Origin: TMED27 sp041397865
GTDB lineage: Bacteria > Pseudomonadota > Alphaproteobacteria > Micavibrionales > Micavibrionaceae
DNA length: 64,000 nt
Assembly: GCA_041397865.1 (NCBI GenBank)
Contig: JAWKVT010000001.1
Coordinates: 1,240,001-1,304,000, forward strand
Direction: 5' to 3'
The notes below the pieces were generated by a model. The model was given only the letters and a program-made list of their open reading frames with translations. It searched no databases and was not told where the DNA came from. Shown piece by piece: positions 1 through 7,578 of this stretch (positions are counted from its first letter, which is position 1; every line of letters begins with the position of its first letter). The translations under genes were made by a program, and so were the position numbers.

Positions 1-776
1 TAGAGTGCGCTCATCAGTTCCATGGATGAGCGCAGAGAGACGCCTCTATTCTCGCTGCTTTCAATGACGGTGGCACCGATCATGAAAATGTGGTTTTCAC
101 GCGGGACGATATAGAGCGGATAGCGCGGGTGCATCAGGCGCACAGGACGGGAGAGGCTGAATTCACGGTTGCGGACGATGGCGATTTCGCCTTTGACGCC
201 GCGCAGGTTCGTATCGCCTGCGTCCATGCCGCGGCAGTCGATGGTGAGGTTGCGGGTTTCAGGCGATGGGTTCCTGGTGGTTAGCATTACATTTTCTTGT
301 TGTTGCAAATCGGCGCATAGGGCTTGCATGGTAAGGGCCGGAGAGAGGTGCGCCTCGTCTTTTAAAAATATACAACTCGTATCGTTTTTAAATTTCTTAT
401 CGAGAGCGGGTTCGATTTCCCCGGCATTTTTGTGGGGGGATAGAGCCTTGGGCAGGTGCGCTTTAAAGCGCTCTAAGATATAGCGGTCTTCGGGGCAGGC
501 GATCAGCAAGCTGCCGTTTTGAGTGAAGCCGGTTTGGAGGTTTATATTGCGCCAGAACGCTATTCCGGCCAACCCGGCGTGAACCCAGGCCATGTTCATG
601 TGTTCGATTTCGGAATATGGGGCGAGCATGCCGCCGGCCATGGCGGAGGCGTTATCGGCGGGGAAGCCTTTCGGATCGCGCATGGTGATGTTATGCCCGG
701 CTTTTTGCAGGGCATAAGCAGTCGTCAGGCCCATGATTCCTGCGCCGAGGACGGTGATGTTTTGCGTTTTTGTCAT
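1..776 (-). CDS. thiO: Glycine oxidase ThiO (5' part; runs off the window)
   Basis: FAD-dependent amine oxidase that makes the imine precursor of the thiazole ring in thiamine synthesis. The reverse strand reads MTKTQNITVLGAGIMGLTTA, a dinucleotide-binding GxGxxG fold at the N-terminus. It continues through an NASAMAGGMLAPYSE segment (residues about 43-57) typical of ThiO/DadA-type oxidases, and a PRYPLYIVPRENHIFMIGAT segment later. About 258 codons are present; the C-terminus lies beyond base 1. The start at 776 follows a TPP riboswitch directly, which independently supports a thiamine role. It could be another DAO-family oxidase, but the riboswitch makes ThiO by far the best call. Confidence 0.9.
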   Translation of the reverse strand, partial: MTKTQNITVLGAGIMGLTTAYALQKAGHNITMRDPKGFPADNASAMAGGMLAPYSEIEHMNMAWVHAGLAGIAFWRNINLQTGFTQNGSLLIACPEDRYILERFKAHLPKALSPHKNAGEIEPALDKKFKNDTSCIFLKDEAHLSPALTMQALCADLQQQENVMLTTRNPSPETRNLTIDCRGMDAGDTNLRGVKGEIAIVRNREFSLSRPVRLMHPRYPLYIVPRENHIFMIGATVIESSENRGVSLRSSMELMSAL

Positions 777-789
777 GTTCTCTCTCACG

Positions 790-870
790 CTTCCTACGCC
801 AGCATTATCTGGATCAGGTCCCAAGAGTATAATCTCAGCCGCGCCATAGTACGGTAGACGGGCACCTCCG
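790..870 (-). promoter_or_regulatory. TPP riboswitch (THI element) upstream of thiO
   Basis: Read on the minus strand this stretch contains the conserved TPP aptamer blocks in order: GGAGGTGCCCG, then GCTGAGATTATAC, then GGGACCTGATCCAGATAATG, then CTGGCGTAGGAAG. It ends about 14 bases before the thiO start. Known THI elements bind thiamine pyrophosphate and repress the gene downstream, so thiO is probably turned down by TPP. Confidence 0.95.
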
Positions 871-998
871 GTGAAATACGCCCCCAGATTAGGCCTATTT
901 TGGAAAAAGTCAATTCGAATGCTTGATTTTAAGGGGAGAGGGGGCTATATAGGGCCATCCATTCTTTTTGGGGTGGTTTCGTTCTTTTTTATAGGTAA

Positions 999-1173
<175 letters not shown>

Positions 1174-1250
1174 TACAACCCCTTCGAAAATCAGTGAAAA
1201 TAAGAGCGATCCCGGACTCATCTTGTGCGGTTTATAATTTTCTTTCTAAA

Positions 1251-1337
1251 GGTACTATTAGTACCCTTGTGGGCTATAAAATAAACTCATACCTTGATAT
1301 GGTTTAAAAAATATTGTATAATGGTACTATGAGTACC
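1251..1337 (+). promoter_or_regulatory. abiE promoter with two palindromic operators
   Basis: Two near-identical palindromes, GGTACT-ATT-AGTACC (1251-1265) and GGTACT-ATG-AGTACC (1323-1337), flank a sigma70-type promoter. The promoter is TTGATA (1294-1299), a 17-bp spacer, then TATAAT (1317-1322). The second palindrome is centred on the ATG of abiEi at 1329. That ATG lies 7 bases after the -10 box, where transcription should start, so the mRNA is probably leaderless. AbiEi antitoxins are known to repress their own promoter at inverted repeats. Confidence 0.8.
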
Positions 1338-2111
1338 GTAGAACAATTAAAAATAAACACACTTTTGCAATCCATGCCTCCAGGGGCTGTGATGTTGTCA
1401 TCATGGTTGAAAGATCAGGGTTACAGCTTCGATCTGCAAAAAAGATACCGCAAGAGTGGCTGGCTGGAATCCGTGGGCACGGGCGCGATGATACGAGCTG
1501 GGGACGTTGTCGGTTATGAGGGCGGTCTTTATGCGCTACAGGCGCAGGCTGGTTCCTCCGTCCATGTCGGCGGCAGGAGCGCGCTGTCGCTTTTAGGTAA
1601 GGCGCATTATCTTGAACTGGCACAAAGCAAAGTGATCCTGTTTGGCGGCGCGCGTGAAAATCTGCCCGTCTGGTTCAGGGATCATGACTGGGGCATGGAG
1701 ATATCTTATTACGCGACATCGTTTCTTCCACCCGATATAGGGCTGACCGATGTTGAGTTAAAAACTTTTTCTATCAAAGTGTCCAATGCCCCGCGTGCGC
1801 TTATGGAGTGCCTGTATCTCGCGCCGGATCATCAGGATCTGGTGGAATGCTATGAGCTGATGGAGGGGCTGAATAATTTGCGCCCCGATCAGGTGCAGAC
1901 ATTGCTGGAGGCCTGCACGTCGGTAAAAGTCAAACGTCTGTTTATGGTGCTGGCAGAAAAAGCCGGTCATGGCTGGGTTTCTTATCTTGATCTGGGGAAG
2001 GTTGACTTTGGAAGCGGAAAGCGCAGTGTTGTAAGTAACGGTAGCTATAATGCCAAATATCAAATAACACTGCCGAGGGAATTGGGCGAGCATGACGAAC
2101 GCGACATATAA
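1329..2111 (+). CDS. abiEi: AbiEi-type antitoxin / autorepressor (type IV toxin-antitoxin)
   Basis: About 260 residues. The N-terminal part (residues about 15-75: SSWLKDQGYSFDLQKRYRKS, then GDVVGYEGGLYAL) looks like the winged-helix domain of AbiEi antitoxins, and the gene lies directly before an AbiEii-type nucleotidyltransferase, overlapping it by 20 bases. In this family the antitoxin counteracts the toxin without binding it and represses the operon. I chose ATG 1329 over an in-frame TTG at 1314 because 1314 lies inside the promoter -10 region and 1329 sits in the second operator. The gene is the first of element A after tRNA-fMet. The C-terminal domain is not recognisable at motif level. 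Confidence 0.85.
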   Translation: MSTVEQLKINTLLQSMPPGAVMLSSWLKDQGYSFDLQKRYRKSGWLESVGTGAMIRAGDVVGYEGGLYALQAQAGSSVHVGGRSALSLLGKAHYLELAQSKVILFGGARENLPVWFRDHDWGMEISYYATSFLPPDIGLTDVELKTFSIKVSNAPRALMECLYLAPDHQDLVECYELMEGLNNLRPDQVQTLLEACTSVKVKRLFMVLAEKAGHGWVSYLDLGKVDFGSGKRSVVSNGSYNAKYQITLPRELGEHDERDI

Positions 2112-3003
2112 AAAGCAGGCCGGGCTACTACTGGAAATATTGCCGGAAGTGGCAAAGGAAGAATGTTTTGCTATGCATGGCGGCACGGCAATCAATCTGT
2201 TTGTGCGTGATATGCCAAGGTTGTCTGTCGATATTGATCTCACCTATTTACCTGTCGAAGACCGTCCAACAACACTCAAAAATATAGCCGCCGCTCTGAT
2301 CCGGATCAAAGAGCGGATTGAAAAACACGTGCCCGGCATTCGGATCCAGCATAAGGAAGAAACCGGAAAGCTTCTGATCTCAAAACAGGGCATCGATATC
2401 AAGCTGGAGGTTAATCTGGTCGGGCGAGGCACATTCATGCCCGCTCAACCTTTGCCGCTGTGTCAAAAGGCGCAGAATGCGTTTGAGGCTTTTTGCGTTA
2501 TGCCGATTGTGCCCATCAGTCAGCTTTACGGCGGTAAAATATGCGCGGCGCTGGACAGACAGCATCCGCGTGATCTGTTTGACGTGAAATATATGCTGGA
2601 AGGCGAAGGCTTTACGCAGGATATCAAAACCGGCTTTATCTTCTGCCTTCTGGCCAGTGACCGCCCCATCCATGAAGTCATCAGGCCGAACCTGCAGGAT
2701 CAAAGACTGGCCATGGTTAACCAGTTTGAAGGTATGAGCGAAGAGCCGTTTTCATACGATGAGTTCGAGCAAACACGTGAGTGCCTGATTGAGACCATTC
2801 ACGCCAATCTGACAGATGCAGACAAGGCATTCCTGCTCAGTGTTAAAAATGTAGAACCCGACTGGAGCATTTATGACTTTAAAAAATTTCCGGCAGTGCA
2901 GTGGAAGCTGCAGAATATACAAAAGCTGAAAGATGCAAACCCTGAGAAGCACCAAGAACAATATCAAGCCCTGAAAGATAAACTAAACGGCACGGCATCT
3001 TAA
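2092..3003 (+). CDS. abiEii: AbiEii/AbiGii-type nucleotidyltransferase toxin
   Basis: 303 residues of the DNA polymerase beta-like nucleotidyltransferase superfamily. Near residues 24-46 it shows the family core HGGTAINLF followed by RLSVDIDLTYLP, giving the G-G-T nucleotide loop and the metal-binding DxD. A later segment LYGGKICAALDRQHPRDLFD (residues about 143-162) is the second conserved AbiEii block, with its K and HPRDLFD. Known relatives modify tRNA with nucleotides and block growth during phage infection. It overlaps the antitoxin gene, so the two are probably translationally coupled. No lesion is visible, so the pair should be functional. Confidence 0.9.
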   Translation: MTNATYKKQAGLLLEILPEVAKEECFAMHGGTAINLFVRDMPRLSVDIDLTYLPVEDRPTTLKNIAAALIRIKERIEKHVPGIRIQHKEETGKLLISKQGIDIKLEVNLVGRGTFMPAQPLPLCQKAQNAFEAFCVMPIVPISQLYGGKICAALDRQHPRDLFDVKYMLEGEGFTQDIKTGFIFCLLASDRPIHEVIRPNLQDQRLAMVNQFEGMSEEPFSYDEFEQTRECLIETIHANLTDADKAFLLSVKNVEPDWSIYDFKKFPAVQWKLQNIQKLKDANPEKHQEQYQALKDKLNGTAS

Positions 3004-3017
3004 CTGCAGGAATAGCC

Positions 3018-3218
3018 TCAGCCCCTCTCGAAATCGATGATCTCATCCAGCGCAAGCATAACCGCCCGTTCAATCTCTATGGAGATTTTATCTTTTGTCG
3101 GATTATCCTCGTGCTTGTGCGCCCGGTTTAGGCCATAAGCGATGCCTTCTTCGACGGCACGCTGGATAATCCAATAGGTTTTGAACCGTATATGTTTTAT
3201 TTTTTCGTTGTCGCTCAT
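3018..3218 (-). CDS. Small hypothetical protein, last gene of the alkB operon
   Basis: 66 residues, charged and probably helical (many K, E, R), with no motif I recognise and no membrane segment or signal. Its ATG overlaps the stop of the phosphoesterase gene by 4 bases (ATGA, 3215-3218). It is therefore probably co-translated as the last gene of the minus-strand operon that starts at 6687. Its stop at 3018 faces the end of abiEii, with only 14 bases between the two. Function unknown; a role as a partner of the phosphoesterase is only a guess from position. Confidence 0.6.
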   Translation of the reverse strand: MSDNEKIKHIRFKTYWIIQRAVEEGIAYGLNRAHKHEDNPTKDKISIEIERAVMLALDEIIDFERG

Positions 3219-3982
3219 TTTAACTCCATCGGCTTTCCTGTTGGATCAAAGCCAACACATTCAAAACCTGTGCGATGAGGGTAGCCAAGCTGGTTAGAAA
3301 TAATCCTGGTCTTGCCGATCATCTGGTCATCGCACTCATGTGTGTGGCCGTAAACCCAAAGATCCGGCTTATGCCTCTCAATAATTTCAATCATATCCAG
3401 AGAATTAAAAGCAGGCATGAGCGGGGTGTTTACGTACTGGGTGTTAGGGTTAACGACCGGTGCATGATGAGAGATGACAATGCGCGGCCCTGATAACGTC
3501 GCTTCAAACCATGAGAGCAGCTTTTGAGTGTAATCCCGATGTAATGATAATGTGTCTTCGGGCATAAAATGGCTGCCATCATCTTTGTATATCAGTCTGA
3601 AATCGCTCATACCCCGCCGGGCAATCTGCATTGCCAGCGGATTTTCATTGTTGAAATTGGTCCACATTGTGCCACCGAAAAAATGAACGCCGTCAATTTC
3701 GATGGCCTCATTCTTAAGAAAGTGCAGTTGTGGCACTGTATCAGCCGCCCAAGTCTCAAAGGCTTTTTCGGCTTGTTTTATCCTGCATTTGTAATATTCG
3801 TGATTGCCGGAGACGAATAAAACAGGCTTTTTCCAGTTTCTCAGAAAATGCTCAAGGGGAAGAAAGTTTTCGAATGAAAGAATATCTCCGGCCAAAATCA
3901 TAACGTCACCATTTATATCGGCGGGCAATTCCCAGTTGCCGCCAAATTCCAGGTGAATATCGCTGTAGGTGAGTATTTTCAT
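3215..3982 (-). CDS. Calcineurin-like metallophosphoesterase
   Basis: 255 residues with the full two-metal phosphoesterase motif series: SDIH (residues 7-10), AGDIL, SGNHEYY, SHHAP and GHTHE. These supply the Asp, His and Asn ligands of the binuclear site, so the enzyme should be active. There is no signal peptide, so it acts in the cytoplasm, on a phosphodiester or phosphomonoester substrate that the sequence does not reveal. The start at 3982 lies 44 bases after the alkB stop. Members of this superfamily act on nucleic acids, cyclic nucleotides or proteins. Its place after alkB and DUF488 suggests, but does not prove, a nucleic-acid or nucleotide substrate. Confidence 0.85.
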   Translation of the reverse strand: MKILTYSDIHLEFGGNWELPADINGDVMILAGDILSFENFLPLEHFLRNWKKPVLFVSGNHEYYKCRIKQAEKAFETWAADTVPQLHFLKNEAIEIDGVHFFGGTMWTNFNNENPLAMQIARRGMSDFRLIYKDDGSHFMPEDTLSLHRDYTQKLLSWFEATLSGPRIVISHHAPVVNPNTQYVNTPLMPAFNSLDMIEIIERHKPDLWVYGHTHECDDQMIGKTRIISNQLGYPHRTGFECVGFDPTGKPMELK

Positions 3983-4026
3983 TTGTCGTCCTTCTTCAGT
4001 AAAGAAGGCTTCGTTTCATGGAAAAG

Positions 4027-4599
4027 TCAACGCTTTATCACACTCCGAAATGTCAGAGAAACGCGCCGTCCGCGCTCAATTTTAAAGCCGCCCACCACAT
4101 CTGATTTTCTTGCCAGGATGGCATGTGTCCATTTATACCGCGCTTCTCCGGATAAAATGATAAGGCTGCGCGGCTCAAGATAGAGGTCATGTTTTTCCTG
4201 TCCGTTTGTGAACTGCATGATTACGCCTGACCCGAGGCTCAGGCTGGCGATGGTATCACTGAAACACGGCACGCAATCGATATGCGCGGAAATGCCTTGT
4301 CCGGGCAGATATTCGTTCACAATGGCTTGATCGGGTTTGAATGGAAGTTTTCGTGTGATGGGCATGAGCCAATCCGGTAGCGAGCCGAGATAAGAGTCAG
4401 CTGTCACCGCTCGTGCCTTGTAATCATATTTATAGCCGTAATGCTGCACCCGCCGTTTAAGATCGTTGAGCCAAGGCTGCCGGTCTATAATCTCAACCAA
4501 CGTCCGCTCTTCTGCTGCTGTGATAAAGTCGGGCAGATACTGAAGGCCGGGAATATCCGGCGCGGCTGGTGAAGGAATATCGAATAAAAGACCCGTCAT
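4027..4599 (-). CDS. alkB: AlkB-like 2OG-Fe(II) dioxygenase
   Basis: About 190 residues, close to the usual AlkB length. It has the iron-binding HxD (HID, near residue 98), a distal His in YKWTHAI, and the 2-oxoglutarate-binding pattern RRVSLTFR near the C-terminus. The family removes alkyl groups from DNA or RNA bases by oxidation. I chose ATG 4599, which overlaps the stop of the DUF488 gene (ATGA, 4596-4599), over an upstream in-frame start at 4629. A 3' fragment about 80% identical lies at 32911-33135. Inside a defence-type operon it may repair damage or reverse a modification made by invaders; this is inference. Confidence 0.88.
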   Translation of the reverse strand: MTGLLFDIPSPAAPDIPGLQYLPDFITAAEERTLVEIIDRQPWLNDLKRRVQHYGYKYDYKARAVTADSYLGSLPDWLMPITRKLPFKPDQAIVNEYLPGQGISAHIDCVPCFSDTIASLSLGSGVIMQFTNGQEKHDLYLEPRSLIILSGEARYKWTHAILARKSDVVGGFKIERGRRVSLTFRSVIKR

Positions 4600-5033
4600 A
4601 AATGCACGATCTCTACCGGCTGCCTCCACTCGCGTTGCAGATATTCAGCCAGCAGACGGCGGTGGCATTGATGTTCTGTTTTGCAGGCACACAAAAAACA
4701 GGCCTGATTAACGTCCTCGGGTGATAGAACATTGGCAATATTCCGATGATGAATGAGGTCAATATACTGAATTTCGTATTCATCCCAGCTTATCTTGTTG
4801 TCCTTGAAAGGCTTTAAAATATCGTCGCTGGGCGCCAGCTCTTTGCGGTATTCGTAATCAATGCCAGCGATTTGTTTCAGGAAATACGGCAGGTCTTTTT
4901 TCTTGGCAAACCCTGCCAGCTGCGAACTCGCCCACAGGCGCGTATCAATCACCTTCTTCACGCCCTCGCCGCCCAGGCGTTCAAAGAAATCCTCTGCGCT
5001 GGAGCCCGTAAAGCCGATGGTGAATACCTTCAT
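4596..5033 (-). CDS. DUF488 family protein
   Basis: 145 residues. It matches DUF488 by its opening (KVFTIGFTGSSAEDFFERL), a VIDTRLWASSQLAGF segment with a conserved Asp-x-Arg, and a C-terminal CACKTEHQCHRRLLAEYL Cys/His cluster. The biochemical role of DUF488 is not established; proteins of the family often lie beside DNA-repair or helicase genes. Its start overlaps the DUF4411 stop by 4 bases and its stop overlaps the alkB start by 4 bases, so it is in the middle of a tightly coupled operon. A direct functional link with AlkB is plausible. Confidence 0.85.
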   Translation of the reverse strand: MKVFTIGFTGSSAEDFFERLGGEGVKKVIDTRLWASSQLAGFAKKKDLPYFLKQIAGIDYEYRKELAPSDDILKPFKDNKISWDEYEIQYIDLIHHRNIANVLSPEDVNQACFLCACKTEHQCHRRLLAEYLQREWRQPVEIVHL

Positions 5034-5536
5034 GCGGCATCTTTTGCAGGGCCAAGGATGAAGCGGGCTCGTTCTCGCCGGAGCATTTCATAGGGGCTAA
5101 CACAATGAAGTCCAAGCCCGATGCAGACATTGGGTATTTTGATCTTACGCGTGCTGTCTGCAGGAACTTCATGCGTCACAATGGTCCAGTCATGTGCTTT
5201 GGCATGCGCAACCAGCCAGTAATCAGCAACTTGTAAAAATGTGGCAATAGCAGAAGGCTCGTAATTTTGTCCATTGGCCCAACTGCTCACCTCGCTTAAA
5301 ACGGGAACAACGGCACCATCCGCCGGTAAAAAGAAATTCTTTCCCTGGGCTTTGACCCAGTCGGATAAATCGTCTTCCCCAGCGTAAAGCTCATCAGAGA
5401 CTTTCTCTATACTGGCCACCTTCCCGGCAGAGTTTTGCTCTGTAAGCCATTGCCAGAAAGCGGGACAAAAATCAAAACCATAGTGCAGGTTTTTGGCCTG
5501 AATAAAAATATTGGCGTCGAGCAGATATTTTGTCAC
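5030..5536 (-). CDS. DUF4411 PIN-like protein, probable ribonuclease toxin
   Basis: 168 residues starting MTKYLLDANIFIQAKN, with the first PIN-domain Asp in LLDANIF. A second acidic cluster follows in VADYWLVAHAKAHDWTIVTHE. DUF4411 proteins are regularly found directly after XRE-ImmA/IrrE genes, as here, and are considered toxin components. The start overlaps the stop of the upstream gene by 4 bases (5533-5536). It would be a metal-dependent RNase held in check by the HTH-metallopeptidase partner; activity cannot be confirmed from sequence. Confidence 0.82.
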   Translation of the reverse strand: MTKYLLDANIFIQAKNLHYGFDFCPAFWQWLTEQNSAGKVASIEKVSDELYAGEDDLSDWVKAQGKNFFLPADGAVVPVLSEVSSWANGQNYEPSAIATFLQVADYWLVAHAKAHDWTIVTHEVPADSTRKIKIPNVCIGLGLHCVSPYEMLRRERARFILGPAKDAA

Positions 5537-6687
5537 AGCATCACCCCGACTTCCCGTCCAAGATTATTGAAGGTTTGAGTCTTGGAAACTCCCAGCATGC
5601 GGAATGCGTCACGATACAGTGTCTGTCCTTCCAGAGTGCTGGTGACGATAGCCTGAGTAAAGCGGCGGCTGACACGGGAGATCGTGGTGCGGTAAAAATC
5701 GCCTCCACTGCCACTGCGTTCGGCGATTTCTCTTAGGCGAGCGCGCTCCTGCTGCCATGCCTGATCGAACTCATCACGGCTCAGCCACTTCGCATCCAGA
5801 AGTCTTCGTAAGATCACAAGCGTGCTGACTTTAAAATGTTTGGACAGGCGAGCGACAGCCTTATCCAGTAATTCATCATCTTGCAATAGTGGCTTGAGAG
5901 TTTTTAACGGCACCAGTAATTCTGCCGCGACTGCATTGCACCAGACTTCTTCTCTGGAAAAGCCATTAAGCGGTGCGGCACTCGCGTTGGACACACCGGA
6001 AGAATTCAGCCATAGATGGGCAAGTTCGTGCGCCAGCGTAAACATTTGACCGGATTTACTGTCAGAGCCATTTATAAACACCAATGGTGCCAAGTGGTCA
6101 GATAGTGCAAATCCCCTGAATTCCTGTGTATCCAGTTTACGATTATTGTTACTGAGAACAACGCCGCTCACCATGACAAGAATACCGACTTCTTCAGCCT
6201 GCTGGATAAATAAACGGAGCGCATCTTCCCAAGTGCGGCATTGGCTGCGTTCTTCAATATCAAATTTCAGCGTGTGCCGGATCTGGTTTGCTACATCCTC
6301 GACTTTCATGGAGCGGTTGACGCTGCCTATAAACTCCAGAGGTTTTTGCCGTGTGATTTGCGCAAACTCCTTGTACCATGCCTGTCTTTCCTGGCAGTTG
6401 TAGAGCATATCCAAGAGATTGGGGCTTGGCCGTGTGACCTGCCTGTTATCCAAGGTTCGGAAATCAGGGATAGGCAGGCTTTCATGTGGCGGTTCAGGCA
6501 AAAATAAATAGCCCATAGGCACATGAACGGCTTTGGCAAAATTCTCCAGTTGTTTTAAAGTCGGCTGCGTTTCGCCTGCTTCCCATTCTTCATATTTGGC
6601 AAAGCGGGACAGCAGAGCCTCCGGTTCCATACCGGCCCTTTCTCTTGCCCACTGAAGCATATCTGGAGATATTGCCACTCTTGTCAT
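5533..6687 (-). CDS. XRE HTH - ImmA/IrrE metallopeptidase, probable antitoxin/regulator
   Basis: 384 residues. The first 60 hold a helix-turn-helix (SPDMLQWARERAGMEPEALL, then YEEWEAGETQPTLKQLENFA). The centre has the zinc-peptidase motif HELAHLWL (near residue 240), with a downstream AVAAELLVP that fits the third-ligand Glu. This HTH plus ImmA/IrrE layout is typical of antitoxins paired with DUF4411 toxins and of phage-derived regulators that cleave a repressor. It heads the operon running to 3018; a 116-base AT-rich gap upstream should hold the promoter. The operon is probably autoregulated and opened by proteolysis (inference). Confidence 0.85.
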   Translation of the reverse strand: MTRVAISPDMLQWARERAGMEPEALLSRFAKYEEWEAGETQPTLKQLENFAKAVHVPMGYLFLPEPPHESLPIPDFRTLDNRQVTRPSPNLLDMLYNCQERQAWYKEFAQITRQKPLEFIGSVNRSMKVEDVANQIRHTLKFDIEERSQCRTWEDALRLFIQQAEEVGILVMVSGVVLSNNNRKLDTQEFRGFALSDHLAPLVFINGSDSKSGQMFTLAHELAHLWLNSSGVSNASAAPLNGFSREEVWCNAVAAELLVPLKTLKPLLQDDELLDKAVARLSKHFKVSTLVILRRLLDAKWLSRDEFDQAWQQERARLREIAERSGSGGDFYRTTISRVSRRFTQAIVTSTLEGQTLYRDAFRMLGVSKTQTFNNLGREVGVML

Positions 6688-6803
6688 TGTTTGCCTTTTT
6701 GATACCTTTTCCAGATTCTATCACAAAATAGTTTTCAAATTACTGTTATAACGAAATAATTCGAATGGTTGAATTGTGTAATATTACTCCATGCGGCACC
6801 TTA

Positions 6804-7421
6804 TCATGCCATTTGTCCGTGTCTTGTCTGTTGTATTTTCAAAATAATATCAGCCATCCATCCGGGGATGCGCGCAACCGATGCGCTTAAATCCTTCATA
6901 TCGCGGTTATCCAGCCGGGCGGCGCATTGCTCAATAATCTGATCGTCGATATGTCTCTGACCTAGATAAGACAATGCCTGAAGCACAAAATTGGCTCGAT
7001 CCGTGACGCTATTCATAATTGGTACTCTGGCATGCTTTAAAATAATAGTTCTGCCTGCAACTGTTTTCGTTCTGGACGCCCCATTGGTTAGGTAAACAGG
7101 CCGTGCTGGAACCTGTGTGGACAGTCCCAGATAATTTGCCGCAGCTGCGCCGGACGGAAAAATATTGTCACCTGTTTTTGCCGCAATAACCTGCGCCAGG
7201 TCACCCACGCAGGGCGAGAGCGTCCCCAACTTGTCGTGTTGTTTGGGGTAATCATATACACCCCGGTCAAGGCGGCGGATAGTCCCCTTGCGCACCAGGC
7301 GGGATAAGGCCTGATCAACTGCTGCACGTGTACCAACATCCAGAAAATCTTTGGGCGTAAACACCCAGCCGCGACCTTTGGCGCGGATCCTTCTGCTGAT
7401 GGTTTGTGCAACGGCGTTCAT
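6804..7421 (-). CDS. DUF6088 (AbiEi-like) antitoxin-type regulator
   Basis: 205 residues. The N-terminal winged helix reads GWVFTPKDFLDVGTRAAVDQ, then LVRKGTIRRLDRGVYDYPK, the pattern of DUF6088/AbiEi-like proteins. A middle section has GAAAANYLGLSTQVP and PVYLTNG. Such proteins normally precede an AbiEii-like toxin. Here the next gene on this strand is the XRE-ImmA gene, 116 bases away, and no nucleotidyltransferase lies beside it. It may be an orphan, or may act on AbiEii at 2092 or on an unrecognised partner. The start at 7421 has AGGAG 8-9 bases upstream and an inverted repeat over its promoter. Confidence 0.75.
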   Translation of the reverse strand: MNAVAQTISRRIRAKGRGWVFTPKDFLDVGTRAAVDQALSRLVRKGTIRRLDRGVYDYPKQHDKLGTLSPCVGDLAQVIAAKTGDNIFPSGAAAANYLGLSTQVPARPVYLTNGASRTKTVAGRTIILKHARVPIMNSVTDRANFVLQALSYLGQRHIDDQIIEQCAARLDNRDMKDLSASVARIPGWMADIILKIQQTRHGQMA

Positions 7422-7437
7422 ATTTTTAACTCCTATA

Positions 7438-7467
7438 TGTCAGATTATAGCATATATTTTTCTGACA
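7438..7467 (-). promoter_or_regulatory. Inverted repeat and -10 box before the DUF6088 gene
   Basis: TGTCAGA (7438-7444) and TCTGACA (7461-7467) form an inverted repeat with a 16-base gap. On the minus strand a TATAAT lies within it (7444-7449), and a weak TTAATG 16 bases upstream could be the -35. Transcription would start about 15 bases before the ATG at 7421. The layout suggests self-repression, as in AbiEi systems. Confidence 0.5.
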
Positions 7468-7578
7468 TTAAATTAAGATATCAAAAATACGTTTGTAACC
7501 AGATATCGATAAAGTCTTGCCCTTTTCGTTCTTGTTTTGTACACATATGATGTGGCGAAAAATTGCGGACTGGAGCGT

